Shown here: positions 34,784 through 44,014 of the stretch, piece after piece | Layout: each line of letters starts with the position of its first letter | Position numbering within the stretch: position 1 is the first letter of the stretch | Assembly (NCBI GenBank): GCA_020073495.1 | Contig: JAIQFD010000003.1 | Location: forward strand, 620,001 to 684,000 | Direction: 5' to 3' | DNA length: 64,000 nucleotides | Source: Terriglobia bacterium | GTDB taxonomy: Bacteria > Acidobacteriota > Terriglobia > Terriglobales > Acidobacteriaceae | Program-made: the position numbers and the translations under genes | Notes under the pieces: generated by a model | Databases searched by the model: none | The model's input: the letters and a program-made list of their open reading frames with translations, nothing else | Told to the model about the DNA's origin: nothing

Positions 34784-36220
34784 ATGCCAACCCCCGACTA
34801 CGCGATGTCCCGCGCGGCGAACGCCGGACATGCACCGGCAATGGAATGGGCCGGCACGGGCGCGCTGTCCACGGCGCGGCTCGACCCTCGCTACTCCCTG
34901 GTGAGCAAGGGTGTGGGCCTGGTCGTGTTCCTGCTGGCCCCGCTGTGGATCAGCGCGCTGTTCTTCGCCGGCGATTATGAATATTCGTCGGCGATCGGCC
35001 TCATCCCGCTGCTGGTGCTCCTCAACATCGGGCTGGTGTTGGGCGTTTCCAGGCGCGATCCGTTCCTCCGCATCACCATGCTGGCAGCCACGGTGCTCAA
35101 AGTGGCGGGCGCGGGCATGGCGCTGCTCGTGTCCTTTCGCGTTTATGAGACCGGCGCCGACGCCCTGCACTACTTCACCGTGGGGCAGAATCTGGCGAAC
35201 GGTTTCTGGGCGCGCGGCGAGTGGCCCCTGATGCTGCCCCTGTGGAGCACGACGCTGATCAACACCTTGTCGGCCTACCTGGTCATGATCATCGGGCCTT
35301 CGATACCGGCTCTGTTCGTGCTGTTTGCGTTTTTTGCGCTCTGGGGAGGGTACTTTTTCTATCGCGCGTTCTGCCTCGCGTTTCCCAACGGGAATCGGGG
35401 CGCGGCAGCCCTCCTCCTGTTCTTTCTTCCTTCGATCGTGTACTGGACGGCGTGCATCGGCAAAGACGCCGTCATCGCGCTCTTCCTCGGGATCGCTGCA
35501 TATGGATTTGCCAAGATGCGCCTGCGCCCTGGCGCGCGCTCGTACCTTGTTCTTGGCGCCGGCCTGCTGGGCGTCATGGCCATCCGGCCGCACGTGGCGG
35601 CGATGCTGGGAGTCTCGCTGGTGATCCCGTACCTGCTGGCGCGCAACCGCCGCGGGCTCGTGGGCGGCCTGTACAAAGTGGCGGGCTTGCTGATTCTGGG
35701 CGCAGGGTCCGCGTTCCTGGTTTCTCAGGCCCAGGACTTCCTCCAGATCAGCGACTTCAAGAAAGCGTCGACGACGATCGAGAACATCACCTCCAAGACG
35801 CGCCTGGGCGGCTCCGCTTTTGGCCAGACAAGTTCCTTGCCGGCTCGCGCCGCCATGGCGCCCTTCCTGCTTTTCCGGCCGCTTCCCTGGGAGGCCCACA
35901 ACCTGCAGTCGGCCATCGCCTCGCTCGAGGGCCTGGCGCTCCTGTTCCTGCTCTGGCGCAATCGGAATGGAGTGCTGAGGCTGGTGCGCAGGTGGCGCGC
36001 GAACACGTACGTGCTGTTCATCGTGCTCTTTGCCGGCGAGTTCTGCATCACGTTCAGCGCGGCGGCGAGTAACTTCGGTACGTTGAGCCGCATGCGGGTC
36101 ATGCTGCTGCCGTTCGCGCTGATGCTACTGTGCGCGCCGCCGGCGGTGGCACACGCTGCCGTGCGGCCGGGGCAGGTCCGGCGTCGGTTCCGGCGCGCCC
36201 CACTTACGGAGACACGCTGA
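34784..36220 (+). CDS. Multi-pass membrane protein, candidate glycan polymerase
   Basis: 478 residues with about ten hydrophobic helices (for example GLVVFLLAPLWISALFF, LIPLLVLLNIGLVLGV, LVMIIGPSIPALFVLFAFFA). A short loop ADALHYFTVGQNLANG and a conserved-looking SIVYWTACIGKDAVIAL resemble polysaccharide-polymerase-like membrane proteins in EPS loci. There is no Wzy_C motif. Its stop overlaps the asnB start (TGATG), which couples the two. A TATAAC -10-like box ends 10 bases before the ATG, implying a very short leader. Function as Wzy is an inference from topology and place. Confidence 0.7.
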   Translation: MPTPDYAMSRAANAGHAPAMEWAGTGALSTARLDPRYSLVSKGVGLVVFLLAPLWISALFFAGDYEYSSAIGLIPLLVLLNIGLVLGVSRRDPFLRITMLAATVLKVAGAGMALLVSFRVYETGADALHYFTVGQNLANGFWARGEWPLMLPLWSTTLINTLSAYLVMIIGPSIPALFVLFAFFALWGGYFFYRAFCLAFPNGNRGAAALLLFFLPSIVYWTACIGKDAVIALFLGIAAYGFAKMRLRPGARSYLVLGAGLLGVMAIRPHVAAMLGVSLVIPYLLARNRRGLVGGLYKVAGLLILGAGSAFLVSQAQDFLQISDFKKASTTIENITSKTRLGGSAFGQTSSLPARAAMAPFLLFRPLPWEAHNLQSAIASLEGLALLFLLWRNRNGVLRLVRRWRANTYVLFIVLFAGEFCITFSAAASNFGTLSRMRVMLLPFALMLLCAPPAVAHAAVRPGQVRRRFRRAPLTETR

Positions 36221-38217
36221 TGTGCGGGATTGCGGGGTTCTGGGACACCTCGGCCCGCACGTCGCATCGGGACCTGGAAGCCACGGTGGTGCGCATGACT
36301 GCCACCATCGAGCACCGCGGCCCCGACGACTCCGGCGCGTGGGCAGATGCGGACGCCGGGATCGCGCTTGGGGCGCGGCGTCTCGCCATCATCGATCTGT
36401 CGCCCGCCGGACACCAGCCGATGCTCTCCGCCAGCGGCCGTTACGTGATCGCGTTCAATGGCGAGATCTATAACTTCGAGGATCTGCGGAGCGAACTCTC
36501 CGAGGTCCCCTTTCGCGGACATTCCGACACCGAGGTCATCCTGGCGGCGTTCGACATGTGGGGAGTTCCCGCCGCGCTGCCGCGATTCAACGGCATGTTC
36601 GCCATGGCCGTCTGGGATCGGGCGGAGCGCCAGCTTTACCTGGCGCGCGACCGCTTCGGAGAGAAGCCTTTGTACTACGGCTGGATGGGCTCGACGCTCT
36701 TGTTTGGCAGCGAGCTCAAGGCGCTGCGCGCCCATCCCGCTTTCGCAGGCAGGCTTGACCGCGGCGCCCTCGCCCTGTACGTGCGGCACAACTGCATCCC
36801 CGCGCCCTATTCCATCTATGAGGGTGTCCGCAAGCTGCCGCCGGCGAGCTGCATGCGGGTCGATGCCGCGGGCGATGCTACAGCGAGGACGTACGCGTAC
36901 TGGAACCTGCGCGAGGTCGCCGAACGCGGCAGCGTCGATTCCTTCCGCGGGACCATGGACGACGCGGTCGAGCAGCTGGACGTCCTGCTGCGCGCGGCGG
37001 TGCGCCTGCGCATGGTCTCCGACGTCCCGCTGGGCGCCTTCCTCTCCGGTGGCATCGATTCTTCAACGGTCGTGGCCCTCATGCAAGCGCAGAGCAGCCG
37101 CCCCGTCCGCACCTTCTCCATCGGCTTGTATGAGAGCTCCTACAACGAGGCCGAGGACGCGCACGCCGTCGCCCAGCACCTGCACACGGAGCACACCGAA
37201 CTCTACATCACGCCGCAGGAGGCGATGGGCCTCATCCCGCAACTGCCCGGGACATACGACGAGCCGTTCTCGGATTCCTCCCAGATCCCAACGTTTCTGG
37301 TTTCGCGCCTGGCGCGGCGGCACGTCACCGTGGCCCTTTCCGGCGATGCCGGCGATGAAGTCTTCGGCGGGTACAACCGCTATACCTGGACCGAACGACT
37401 GTGGCGGCGCGTGGGCTGGATGGCGCAACCGGTCCGGCGCGCCCTGGCCGAGGCCATCACGTCAGTTTCGCCGCAACGCTGGGAGAGATTGTTTAACACG
37501 CTCGACCCGGTTCTTCCCGGCGCCTGGAAACATCGGCTGCCCGGCTTCAAGGTTCACAAGATGGCCGCGGTGCTCGATGCCGCGGACCTGGAAGAGATCT
37601 ATGTGCGTTTCGCCTCCCACTGGCTCGATCCTGCCGGCATCGTTCTTGGAGCGACGGAGCCGGCGACGCTCATCACCGACCGGGAACAATGGGCGGAGGT
37701 CCCGAGTTTCACGCAGCAGATGATGTTCCTGGATTCTGTCTCCTACCTGCCGGACGACATTTTGGTCAAACTCGACCGGGCCAGCATGGCAGTCAGCCTG
37801 GAGGCGCGCGTGCCCATGCTGGATCCGAACCTGGTCGAATTCGCGTGGTCGCTGCCGCTGGAAATGAAGGTGGAGCGGGGCGAGAGCAAACGCGTGTTGC
37901 GTAATCTGCTGGCGCGCTATCTACCGCGTGCCGTCTTCGAGCGGCCGAAGATGGGATTTGGCGTTCCCCTCGATGGGTGGCTCCGCGGTCCGCTACGGGA
38001 TTGGTCGGAGGCCCTGCTGGACGAGCGGCGCCTGCGGAGCGAAGGATTCTTCGATCCGCGTCCCATCCGCGAGAAATGGGACGAGCACCTCGCCGGGCGC
38101 CACTGGGAATTCCATCTCTGGGACATCCTCATGTTCCAAGCCTGGCTGGAGACGACGGGAAAGCAATCGCTGGCTGTTCCTCCGGCCACGCCCGCCGCGG
38201 TCGCCAGGACGTCGTAA
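36220..38217 (+). CDS. asnB: Asparagine synthetase B-type glutamine amidotransferase
   Basis: 665 residues from ATG 36220. The upstream extension is not family-like. Cys2 in MCGIAGFWD is the glutaminase nucleophile of a class II amidotransferase domain (about 1-200), with LAIIDLSPAGHQP and FNGEIYN. The synthetase domain has the PP-loop LSGGIDSSTV (about 275-284) and SGDAGDEVFGGYNRY. In glycan loci such proteins often amidate uronic or other sugar carboxylates rather than aspartate. That assignment is contextual. It overlaps the upstream membrane protein stop by one base. Confidence 0.9.
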   Translation: MCGIAGFWDTSARTSHRDLEATVVRMTATIEHRGPDDSGAWADADAGIALGARRLAIIDLSPAGHQPMLSASGRYVIAFNGEIYNFEDLRSELSEVPFRGHSDTEVILAAFDMWGVPAALPRFNGMFAMAVWDRAERQLYLARDRFGEKPLYYGWMGSTLLFGSELKALRAHPAFAGRLDRGALALYVRHNCIPAPYSIYEGVRKLPPASCMRVDAAGDATARTYAYWNLREVAERGSVDSFRGTMDDAVEQLDVLLRAAVRLRMVSDVPLGAFLSGGIDSSTVVALMQAQSSRPVRTFSIGLYESSYNEAEDAHAVAQHLHTEHTELYITPQEAMGLIPQLPGTYDEPFSDSSQIPTFLVSRLARRHVTVALSGDAGDEVFGGYNRYTWTERLWRRVGWMAQPVRRALAEAITSVSPQRWERLFNTLDPVLPGAWKHRLPGFKVHKMAAVLDAADLEEIYVRFASHWLDPAGIVLGATEPATLITDREQWAEVPSFTQQMMFLDSVSYLPDDILVKLDRASMAVSLEARVPMLDPNLVEFAWSLPLEMKVERGESKRVLRNLLARYLPRAVFERPKMGFGVPLDGWLRGPLRDWSEALLDERRLRSEGFFDPRPIREKWDEHLAGRHWEFHLWDILMFQAWLETTGKQSLAVPPATPAAVARTS

Positions 38218-38222
38218 GCACG

Positions 38223-39419
38223 ATGGCCGGGCTGCGCATCGTCCATGCTGTGACCTCACCGCTGACACTGGCGCTGATGCGCGGACAACTCTCGTACTTG
38301 CGGCGTGCAGGATTCCAGGTCACCGCAATCTCCGCACCCGGTGAACAAGTGGAACGGTTGCGCGTCGAAGAGGACGTGGAGACGGCCGCGGTCTCCATGC
38401 AGCGCGAGATTGCGCCGCTCAGCGACCTGGCTGCCTTGTGGCGCCATTACCGTCTGCTGCGCCGCCTGCGACCGCACATCGTCAATTTCAGCACTCCGAA
38501 GGCGGGCCTGCTGGTGGGCGTGGCTGCTTGGCTGGCGGGCGTGCCCTGCCGCGTGCACACGCTGCGCGGGCTGCGCTCCGAAACCGCCACCGGTCTCAAG
38601 CGCCGGGTGCTTCTGTTCGCCGAGCGGATCTCCTGCCGCACAGCGCACCGCGTCATCTGCAACAGCCCAAGCCTTCGCGAGAGGGCGATCCTGCTGGGCC
38701 TGACGGATGCAAAGCGCTCGCTGGTGCTGGGGAAGGGAAGCAGCAACGGCGTGGACAGCTCGCGATTTCAGCCTTCCGGCGAGTTGCTGCGCCGAGCTGC
38801 GGAGCTCAAAGCGAACCTTGAGATCCCCCCCGGTGCGCCTGTCGTCGGCTTCGTCGGCCGGCTGACTCGCGATAAAGGGATCTCTGAGCTAATCCTCGCC
38901 TATGACGTGCTGCGGTCCCGCTACCCGGGGCTACGCCTGCTGCTCATCGGCGACAAGGAACAGGGCGACCCGCTGCCCGCCTCCACCAACGATCGTCTCG
39001 ACCGCGATCCGCAGATCATCTGCACCGGCTCGGTTCCCGATGCGGCGCCGTATTACGCGCTCATGACCGTCTACGCACTCCCCACACATCGTGAAGGTTT
39101 CCCCAACAGCGTGTTGGAGGCGCAGGCCGCCGGGCTGCCGGTAGTCACAACTCGCGCGACCGGCGCGGTGGACTCGGTGGTGGACGGGGTCACGGGAATC
39201 CTTGTGCCTCCAGGCGACGCCGGCGCACTTGCGCAGGCTCTCGGTCGCTTGCTGGAGAACCGCGACCTGGCCGCTCGCATGGGCGCAGCTGGACGCGAAC
39301 GCGTTGCCCGCGATTTCCAACCCGCCGCGGTTTGGGACTCTTTGCTTGTCGTCTATCGAGAACTGCTGAGCGAGCGCGGCATCGCCGGGGCGGAGGACCG
39401 CGTCGCACCCAGGCGGTGA
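38223..39419 (+). CDS. Glycosyltransferase family 4-like (WcaA/Cap1E-like GT-B)
   Basis: 398 residues from ATG 38223, 5 bases after the asnB stop. The frame open to 37977 is a shadow of asnB. N-terminal: LRIVHAVTSPLTLALMRGQL; middle: VNFSTPKAGLLVGVAAWLAG; C-terminal lobe: VVGFVGRLTRDKGISELILA, YALPTHREGFPNSVLEAQAA, with the EGFPNxxLEA donor motif. This resembles GT4 enzymes that act early on the undecaprenyl-linked sugar, often next to the initiating sugar transferase, which here is the next gene. Confidence 0.92.
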   Translation: MAGLRIVHAVTSPLTLALMRGQLSYLRRAGFQVTAISAPGEQVERLRVEEDVETAAVSMQREIAPLSDLAALWRHYRLLRRLRPHIVNFSTPKAGLLVGVAAWLAGVPCRVHTLRGLRSETATGLKRRVLLFAERISCRTAHRVICNSPSLRERAILLGLTDAKRSLVLGKGSSNGVDSSRFQPSGELLRRAAELKANLEIPPGAPVVGFVGRLTRDKGISELILAYDVLRSRYPGLRLLLIGDKEQGDPLPASTNDRLDRDPQIICTGSVPDAAPYYALMTVYALPTHREGFPNSVLEAQAAGLPVVTTRATGAVDSVVDGVTGILVPPGDAGALAQALGRLLENRDLAARMGAAGRERVARDFQPAAVWDSLLVVYRELLSERGIAGAEDRVAPRR

Positions 39420-39443
39420 CCTCTATCGTCCTTTCACTCGGGG

Positions 39444-39449
39444 TAGAAT
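39444..39449 (+). promoter_or_regulatory. -10 box before a leaderless mini-ORF
   Basis: TAGAAT ends 6 bases before ATG 39456, so transcription would begin at about that ATG. No clear -35 box. Confidence 0.35.
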
Positions 39450-39455
39450 TGCGCT

Positions 39456-39494
39456 ATGCCGAAAGCCCAGGACGCCGGCGGGGAGAAGCAATGA
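39456..39494 (+). CDS. Possible 12-residue leader peptide coupled to the sugar transferase
   Basis: Reads [12 protein letters not shown] and stops in the ATGA that starts the sugar-transferase gene. It also carries that gene's GGGGAGA ribosome site. Too short for codon statistics. The -10 box placement and ATGA coupling are the evidence. Confidence 0.3.
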   Translation: MPKAQDAGGEKQ

Positions 39495-40162
39495 AGCGCC
39501 TGTTCGACTTCCTCGTCTCTGCGTTTCTGCTCGTCCTGCTCTCGCCTGTATTGGTGCTGCTTGCGCTCCTGATCTGGCTGATCATGGGTTCGCCGGTGTT
39601 GTTCCGCCAGGTGCGCCCCGGCTACAAGGCACGGCCCTTCACCGTAGTCAAGTTCCGCACCATGAACGAAGGGCGCGACGCCGGGGGCGAATTGCTTCCT
39701 GACGCCGACCGGCTCACTGCATTCGGCCGATTCCTGCGCCGCTTCAGCCTCGACGAGCTGCCGCAACTGTGGAATGTTTTGTGCGGCGACATGAGCCTGG
39801 TCGGCCCGCGCCCTCTGCTGATGGAGTATCTCGACCGCTACACCCCAGAGCAGGCGCGCCGCCACGAAGTGCGACCCGGGATCACGGGCTGGGTCCAGGT
39901 GATGGGGCGCAATGCATTGACCTGGGAACAGAAGTTCGCGCTCGATACCTGGTACGCCGATCACCGCAGTTTCTGGCTCGACCTGCGCATCCTGTGGATG
40001 ACTGCGGGGCAGGTGCTTCGCAGCCGCGGGATCTCCCAGGACAGGCACGCGACCATGCCTAAATTCATGGGCAGCCCACCCGTTCCAGCATCTTCTCCGG
40101 GTAGGCTGGAGCGGCCGCTCGTCGTATCGGGCTCCGGTCCGGAAGCGGGATTCAAACCGTGA
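39491..40162 (+). CDS. Initiating sugar-phosphate transferase (bacterial sugar transferase family)
   Basis: 223 residues from ATG 39491, with GGGGAGA 6-7 bases before it. The short PglC/PssA-like form has one N-terminal membrane helix ([20 protein letters not shown]) and the catalytic domain with [16 protein letters not shown] and [12 protein letters not shown], carrying the conserved DE and the PRP. It transfers a sugar-1-phosphate to undecaprenyl phosphate and so starts the repeat unit. Overlap with the PglD-like gene (GTGA) suggests the sugar may be an N-acetylated amino sugar. The C-terminal about 30 residues are an unconserved extension. Confidence 0.93.
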   Translation: MKRLFDFLVSAFLLVLLSPVLVLLALLIWLIMGSPVLFRQVRPGYKARPFTVVKFRTMNEGRDAGGELLPDADRLTAFGRFLRRFSLDELPQLWNVLCGDMSLVGPRPLLMEYLDRYTPEQARRHEVRPGITGWVQVMGRNALTWEQKFALDTWYADHRSFWLDLRILWMTAGQVLRSRGISQDRHATMPKFMGSPPVPASSPGRLERPLVVSGSGPEAGFKP

Positions 40163-40809
40163 ATCAGAAAAAGATCTTCATCTACGGTGCGGGCGGCCAC
40201 GGCAAGGTGGTCGCCGATATCCTTCTTGCCGCCCATGTTCCGGTCGCGGGCTTCGTGGACGACAGCCCCGCATTGAAGGGTACCAAGGTTCTTGGATTTC
40301 CTGTCCTTGGGGACGGCGCGTGGCTGATCGAACGGGCGCGTTCAGAGAGCATGGCCGTGGCTCTGGGAATCGGTGCGAACCAGGCGCGCTGCAAAGTGGC
40401 GGAACGCTGCACTGCAGCCGGGATCGAGGTCCTGGTTGCTGTTCATCCCACCGCGAGCGTGGCGCCTACGGTCCAGCTCGGCAAGGGAACCGTGGTGATG
40501 GCCACCGCCGCGATCAATGCAGACGCCCGGCTGGGTCTCGGCGTCATCGTCAACACCGGAGCCGTCGTCGAGCACGACGTCGTCATCGGCGACTACGCTC
40601 ACGTATCGCCGAACTCCGCACTGGGCGGGGGCGCCAGCCTCGGAGCCATGTCCCAACTGGGCATTGGCGCCACGGTTCTTCCAGGCATCCATGTGGGTTC
40701 CGGAACGACGGTGGGCGCCGGTGCCGTGGTTACGCGCGACGTGGGCCCGGAACTCGTCGTCGTCGGCATTCCCGCCAAGCCATTGAAGAGCCACCGAGCC
40801 GGTTCTTGA
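40159..40809 (+). CDS. PglD/NeuD-family sugar O/N-acetyltransferase
   Basis: 216 residues from GTG 40159, coupled to the sugar transferase. An N-terminal Rossmann-like sugar-binding part (IFIYGAGGHGKVVADIL) precedes a left-handed beta-helix of hexapeptide repeats (VAPTVQLGKGTVVMAT, VIVNTGAVVEHDVVIGDYAHV, the last with the catalytic-type His). It ends VVVGIPAKPLK. PglD acetylates UDP-4-amino-sugars in bacillosamine synthesis, and NeuD acts on sialic acid. Its pairing with a PglC-like transferase favours the former. The matching aminotransferase could be the DegT-type gene at 53628. Confidence 0.88.
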   Translation: MNQKKIFIYGAGGHGKVVADILLAAHVPVAGFVDDSPALKGTKVLGFPVLGDGAWLIERARSESMAVALGIGANQARCKVAERCTAAGIEVLVAVHPTASVAPTVQLGKGTVVMATAAINADARLGLGVIVNTGAVVEHDVVIGDYAHVSPNSALGGGASLGAMSQLGIGATVLPGIHVGSGTTVGAGAVVTRDVGPELVVVGIPAKPLKSHRAGS

Positions 40810-40811
40810 TC

Positions 40812-42356
40812 CTACGACGGGGTGTTCGCGGCGCCTCGCTGCACCCAAAGCGTCCGCCACGCGGCCTGCAATTCGTCGCGGCTGATCGCGCCCAGAACGC
40901 CCCACGAGATCGCCAGCGTAGCCACCATGACCAGCACGTGCGCCATCTGCCACCGCACCTGAGTCACCCCCACCACGGCGGCGAACACCGCCAGCCCGGC
41001 CAGCACCTTGGCTGTCCGGAAGGGAAGGGGGAACACGCGTTGCGCGTAGAAGTAGATGATGAGCGCCTCCACGGCATAGCCCGCCGTCGTCGCGTAGGCC
41101 GCGCCATACATGCCCCACCGCGGCACCAGCAGCAGGTTCAACGCGATGTTGGCCGCGAAAGCCACGAAGCTCACCTGCCAGAGCAAGGCTGTGCGTTTCA
41201 CCTGGAAGAGCGCCAAGTGCAGCAGGGAGAACATGGCGTGCATGAGGTAGCCGCCAATGATCCACGGGATCAGCGGACCCACCGCCCGATAGCGCGCGTC
41301 GAGCACGACCGCAACAAAGTCTTGCGCGATCACGCTGCCGAAGATGGCCACCGCGATCAGTCCGATGGCCAGCCCCGAGCCGATCCGCGCCACGATCTGC
41401 CGGCCCGGCGCGCCCTGCCGGTTCACGTCGAAGTAGAGCGGCGACCACGCCTGCGTTAGAGACATGGTCACCACCGCCATCACCATGCCGAAGGTGTAAG
41501 CCAGAGAATAAATGCCGACTTCTTCCAGGTTGCGATAGCGCGCCACGATGAAGCGGTCGGCGGCGACCAGACCCAGCGCCATGAACTGGTGTGGCAGCAG
41601 GGGCGTGGAAAGCGTCAGGATCTCGCGCACATGCCTCCAGCCGAAGCGGCCTCCCAGCCAGCGGCGCATCAGGATGAACGCCGTCGCGGCAGCGATGATG
41701 GCCGCCGCCAGTTTGCCCGCGAGCATCCCTTCCGCGCCCCCACGCTTTCCCACGACCAGCGCCAGGGAACCTGTGGCGGTCATCACAAAGAATCCCGCCG
41801 CGAGCAAGGCGTACTGATTGGGCCGGGTCTCCGCCTGATAGAGCGCCAGCCGGTAATTGACGATCTGCGCGCACGCCACCGTCGCGACGGCCAGCGCGAT
41901 GTAGGGGAAGAAAGGCACGTCGAAGCGCGGCGCGACCAGCTTCAACAGCAGCGGTCCCGCCAGCAGCGAAAGCGCCACCACGCCCGCCGAGTTCCATGCC
42001 CCGAAGCGCAGCACGCTCGTCAGGAAATCGCGCAGCTCCTGCGGCCGGTCCACGTACTGGTAATAGAGCCGGGAGATGCCGCCCTCGAGCCCGAGCCCGC
42101 TGAATATGGAGACGACCAGCGCGAGGGTCTCCGCCAGGCTGATGACTCCGTAATCCGCCGGGGTCAGGAAGCGCGTGTAGACCGGCAGCAGCAGAAAATT
42201 CAGTGCGCGGATGCCGAAGTTGGCCACCGCGTAGATGGCGGCGCCGCGCACCAGCGTGCGCGCCACCTGCTGCACGGAAGGAGCGGCCGACGCCCCGCCC
42301 GCCTGCGGCACCTCTTCGATCTCGATGATCCCGGGTTCCTGCTCAGGTTGGCTCAT
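40812..42356 (-). CDS. Polysaccharide flippase, Wzx/MATE-like
   Basis: 514 residues with about twelve to fourteen hydrophobic segments. It begins, after an acidic cytosolic N-terminus, with YAVANFGIRALNFLLLPVYTRFLTPADYGVISLAETLAL, the family start (here cited as two adjoining helices), and has RLYYQYVD and RFIVARYRNLEEVGIYSLAY. It translocates the lipid-linked repeat unit across the inner membrane. It is the last gene of the long minus-strand run from pseB and converges with the PglD-like gene, 2 bases apart. Confidence 0.9.
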   Translation of the reverse strand: MSQPEQEPGIIEIEEVPQAGGASAAPSVQQVARTLVRGAAIYAVANFGIRALNFLLLPVYTRFLTPADYGVISLAETLALVVSIFSGLGLEGGISRLYYQYVDRPQELRDFLTSVLRFGAWNSAGVVALSLLAGPLLLKLVAPRFDVPFFPYIALAVATVACAQIVNYRLALYQAETRPNQYALLAAGFFVMTATGSLALVVGKRGGAEGMLAGKLAAAIIAAATAFILMRRWLGGRFGWRHVREILTLSTPLLPHQFMALGLVAADRFIVARYRNLEEVGIYSLAYTFGMVMAVVTMSLTQAWSPLYFDVNRQGAPGRQIVARIGSGLAIGLIAVAIFGSVIAQDFVAVVLDARYRAVGPLIPWIIGGYLMHAMFSLLHLALFQVKRTALLWQVSFVAFAANIALNLLLVPRWGMYGAAYATTAGYAVEALIIYFYAQRVFPLPFRTAKVLAGLAVFAAVVGVTQVRWQMAHVLVMVATLAISWGVLGAISRDELQAAWRTLWVQRGAANTPS

Positions 42357-42373
42357 GCGGGCGCGTCAGGGTC

Positions 42374-43108
42374 TCACACCAGCTTCTGCTGCACGTGCGC
42401 ATTCATGGCCGCGATCTCGGGGTGCGCCCGCACATATCGCAGGATCTCGCGATAGGGAGCGAGCCGCTCACCCAGCCCGAGGCCCTCGTAGATTCGGCGC
42501 ACCATGGCGAGGTCGTCGGCGGTGTCCACCGTCCAGCGCAGGTCGGAATTGTCTTCCGTGTCGGTGACGCCGCGCGTGACGAACAGCTTCGGCCGCTCTT
42601 CGAGCAGGAAGTGGGTCACGTGTTCGCGCGCCGCCGCCGACACCGCCATGCGCTGCATCCGTTCCAACGTGTCGCGGAACATGGCTTCCGTATCCAGCCC
42701 GCGCGGGTACGTCCGCGGGATGATGTTGTGCGCGTAGTCGCATTCGCCCGCGTGCGTTTTCAGCTCCGCGATCACTCGGTCGGTGACCTCCGCGTCGATC
42801 AGCGGGCAATCCGACGTGATGCGCACCACGATGTCGGCCTCGGCCTCGCGCGCCGCCCCGGCGTAGCGCGAAAGCACGTCGTCCTCGCTTCCGCGGAACC
42901 AGCGCACGCCTTCTTTCTCCGCCAGCGCGACCACCGGGTCGTCCGTCTTGTTCGTCGTCGTGGCCACCACGATCTCATCCGCGCTACGGCACGCCTTGAG
43001 CCGCCGCAGTTGTTGCGCCAGCATCGGACGCCCCGCCAGCTCCATCAGCACCTTGCCCGGCAGCCGGGTCGAGGTCATGCGCGTCTGGATGATGATCGCC
43101 GTCTTCAT
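42374..43108 (-). CDS. spsF: SpsF-type cytidylyltransferase
   Basis: 244 residues. Nucleotidyltransferase start TAIIIQTRMTSTRLPGKVL, then IVVATTTNKTDD, an RITSDCPLID stretch with the metal-binding Asp, and RWTVDTADDLAMVR. This is the SpsF branch, distinct from NeuA/PseF (which begin IPARGGSK). In Bacillus SpsF is encoded with SpsE and SpsG in a nonulosonic-type pathway. Here it is the only CTP-sugar enzyme candidate near PseB/C/G/I, so it probably makes the CMP-nonulosonate. That role is an inference. Confidence 0.85.
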   Translation of the reverse strand: MKTAIIIQTRMTSTRLPGKVLMELAGRPMLAQQLRRLKACRSADEIVVATTTNKTDDPVVALAEKEGVRWFRGSEDDVLSRYAGAAREAEADIVVRITSDCPLIDAEVTDRVIAELKTHAGECDYAHNIIPRTYPRGLDTEAMFRDTLERMQRMAVSAAAREHVTHFLLEERPKLFVTRGVTDTEDNSDLRWTVDTADDLAMVRRIYEGLGLGERLAPYREILRYVRAHPEIAAMNAHVQQKLV

Positions 43109-43144
43109 CTTGATCCGATGTGTAGCAGCCTTTCGCTCACATCC

Positions 43145-44014
43145 CTATTGTTTGTAGCCCACCGCACACCAGAATACCTTGTCGCTGAACCGGATCCGCT
43201 CCAGGCCCGCGGCGCGCATCATGCGCTCGATTTCGTCGCGGGTGAATCGCTTTTCCAGCCGGGTTCCAAAGCGGTCGAGGGCATCGTTGCGCATCACGTA
43301 AAAGCTGCGATCGCGATACGCGGAGAGCGGGATGTGGTCCACTCTGCGGCCGCTGCGCTCCAGCATCCTCGAAAATCGGGCCAGCGGCCAATACACGATT
43401 CCTGCGATGGCCGCGGCGACAGCTTCCGCGATGGGGGCGGGGGAGCGCGAAACGGCTCGCCGGACGATGTTGCTCACTCGCCACACCGCCCGGTACCAGG
43501 CGGGACGATTGTCGAAGGCGTAGTACAGATACAGCAGGAAAGGCGCGCCGGGCTTTAACTTTCTGACACAATCCTTGATGCCGGCCTGCGTATCGGGAAC
43601 GTGGTGCAACACGCCCAGGCTGTAGCCGAAATCCATCGAGCCTTCCGCCAGCGGCATGTCGTCGACACTGGCGCAGTGGAAGCGGCAATTGGGGAACTCG
43701 GCGAGATTGCGGCGGGCGACCTCCAGCGCAGCGCTGGGATCGATGCAGTGCAGCTCGCGCACTCGCCCGGCGACGTATCGCGCCCAGCGTCCCGTCCCGC
43801 ATCCCAGATCGAAGCCCACCGCATCGGCCGGCAGACTGTCCCAGGGGAAGATCTCGAAATAATCTTCGAAGATCCGGCGCAGTTCCGGCTCGGCAAGTCC
43901 CTGCTGGTCGAACTTCTGCCACTCCCGGCCGAAGGATTCGACCACCGCCGGATCGACGTTTCGCGCAGGCATACCCTTAAATACATCACCGCAGGATAGA
44001 TCGCGCAACCTCAC
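43145..44014 (-). CDS. Class I SAM-dependent methyltransferase
   Basis: 289 residues from GTG 44014, which overlaps the upstream stop (GTGA). ATG 43972 is an alternative and would give 275 residues. Methyltransferase motif I GFDLGCGTGRWARYVAG, a post-I acidic HCIDPS, and MDFGYSLGVLHHVPD identify a UbiE/Methyltransf_11 fold. The C-terminal 130 residues hold a long helix and the segment FYVMRNDALDRFGTRLEKRF, common in methyltransferases from glycan loci. Substrate unknown, probably a sugar hydroxyl. Confidence 0.85.
   Translation of the reverse strand: MRLRDLSCGDVFKGMPARNVDPAVVESFGREWQKFDQQGLAEPELRRIFEDYFEIFPWDSLPADAVGFDLGCGTGRWARYVAGRVRELHCIDPSAALEVARRNLAEFPNCRFHCASVDDMPLAEGSMDFGYSLGVLHHVPDTQAGIKDCVRKLKPGAPFLLYLYYAFDNRPAWYRAVWRVSNIVRRAVSRSPAPIAEAVAAAIAGIVYWPLARFSRMLERSGRRVDHIPLSAYRDRSFYVMRNDALDRFGTRLEKRFTRDEIERMMRAAGLERIRFSDKVFWCAVGYKQ

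Noticed and set aside
40342-41997. A 551-residue minus frame across the flippase and the PglD-like gene
   Set aside because: It overlaps the flippase in another frame and runs antisense through the acetyltransferase. The translation is Arg/Gly-rich noise.
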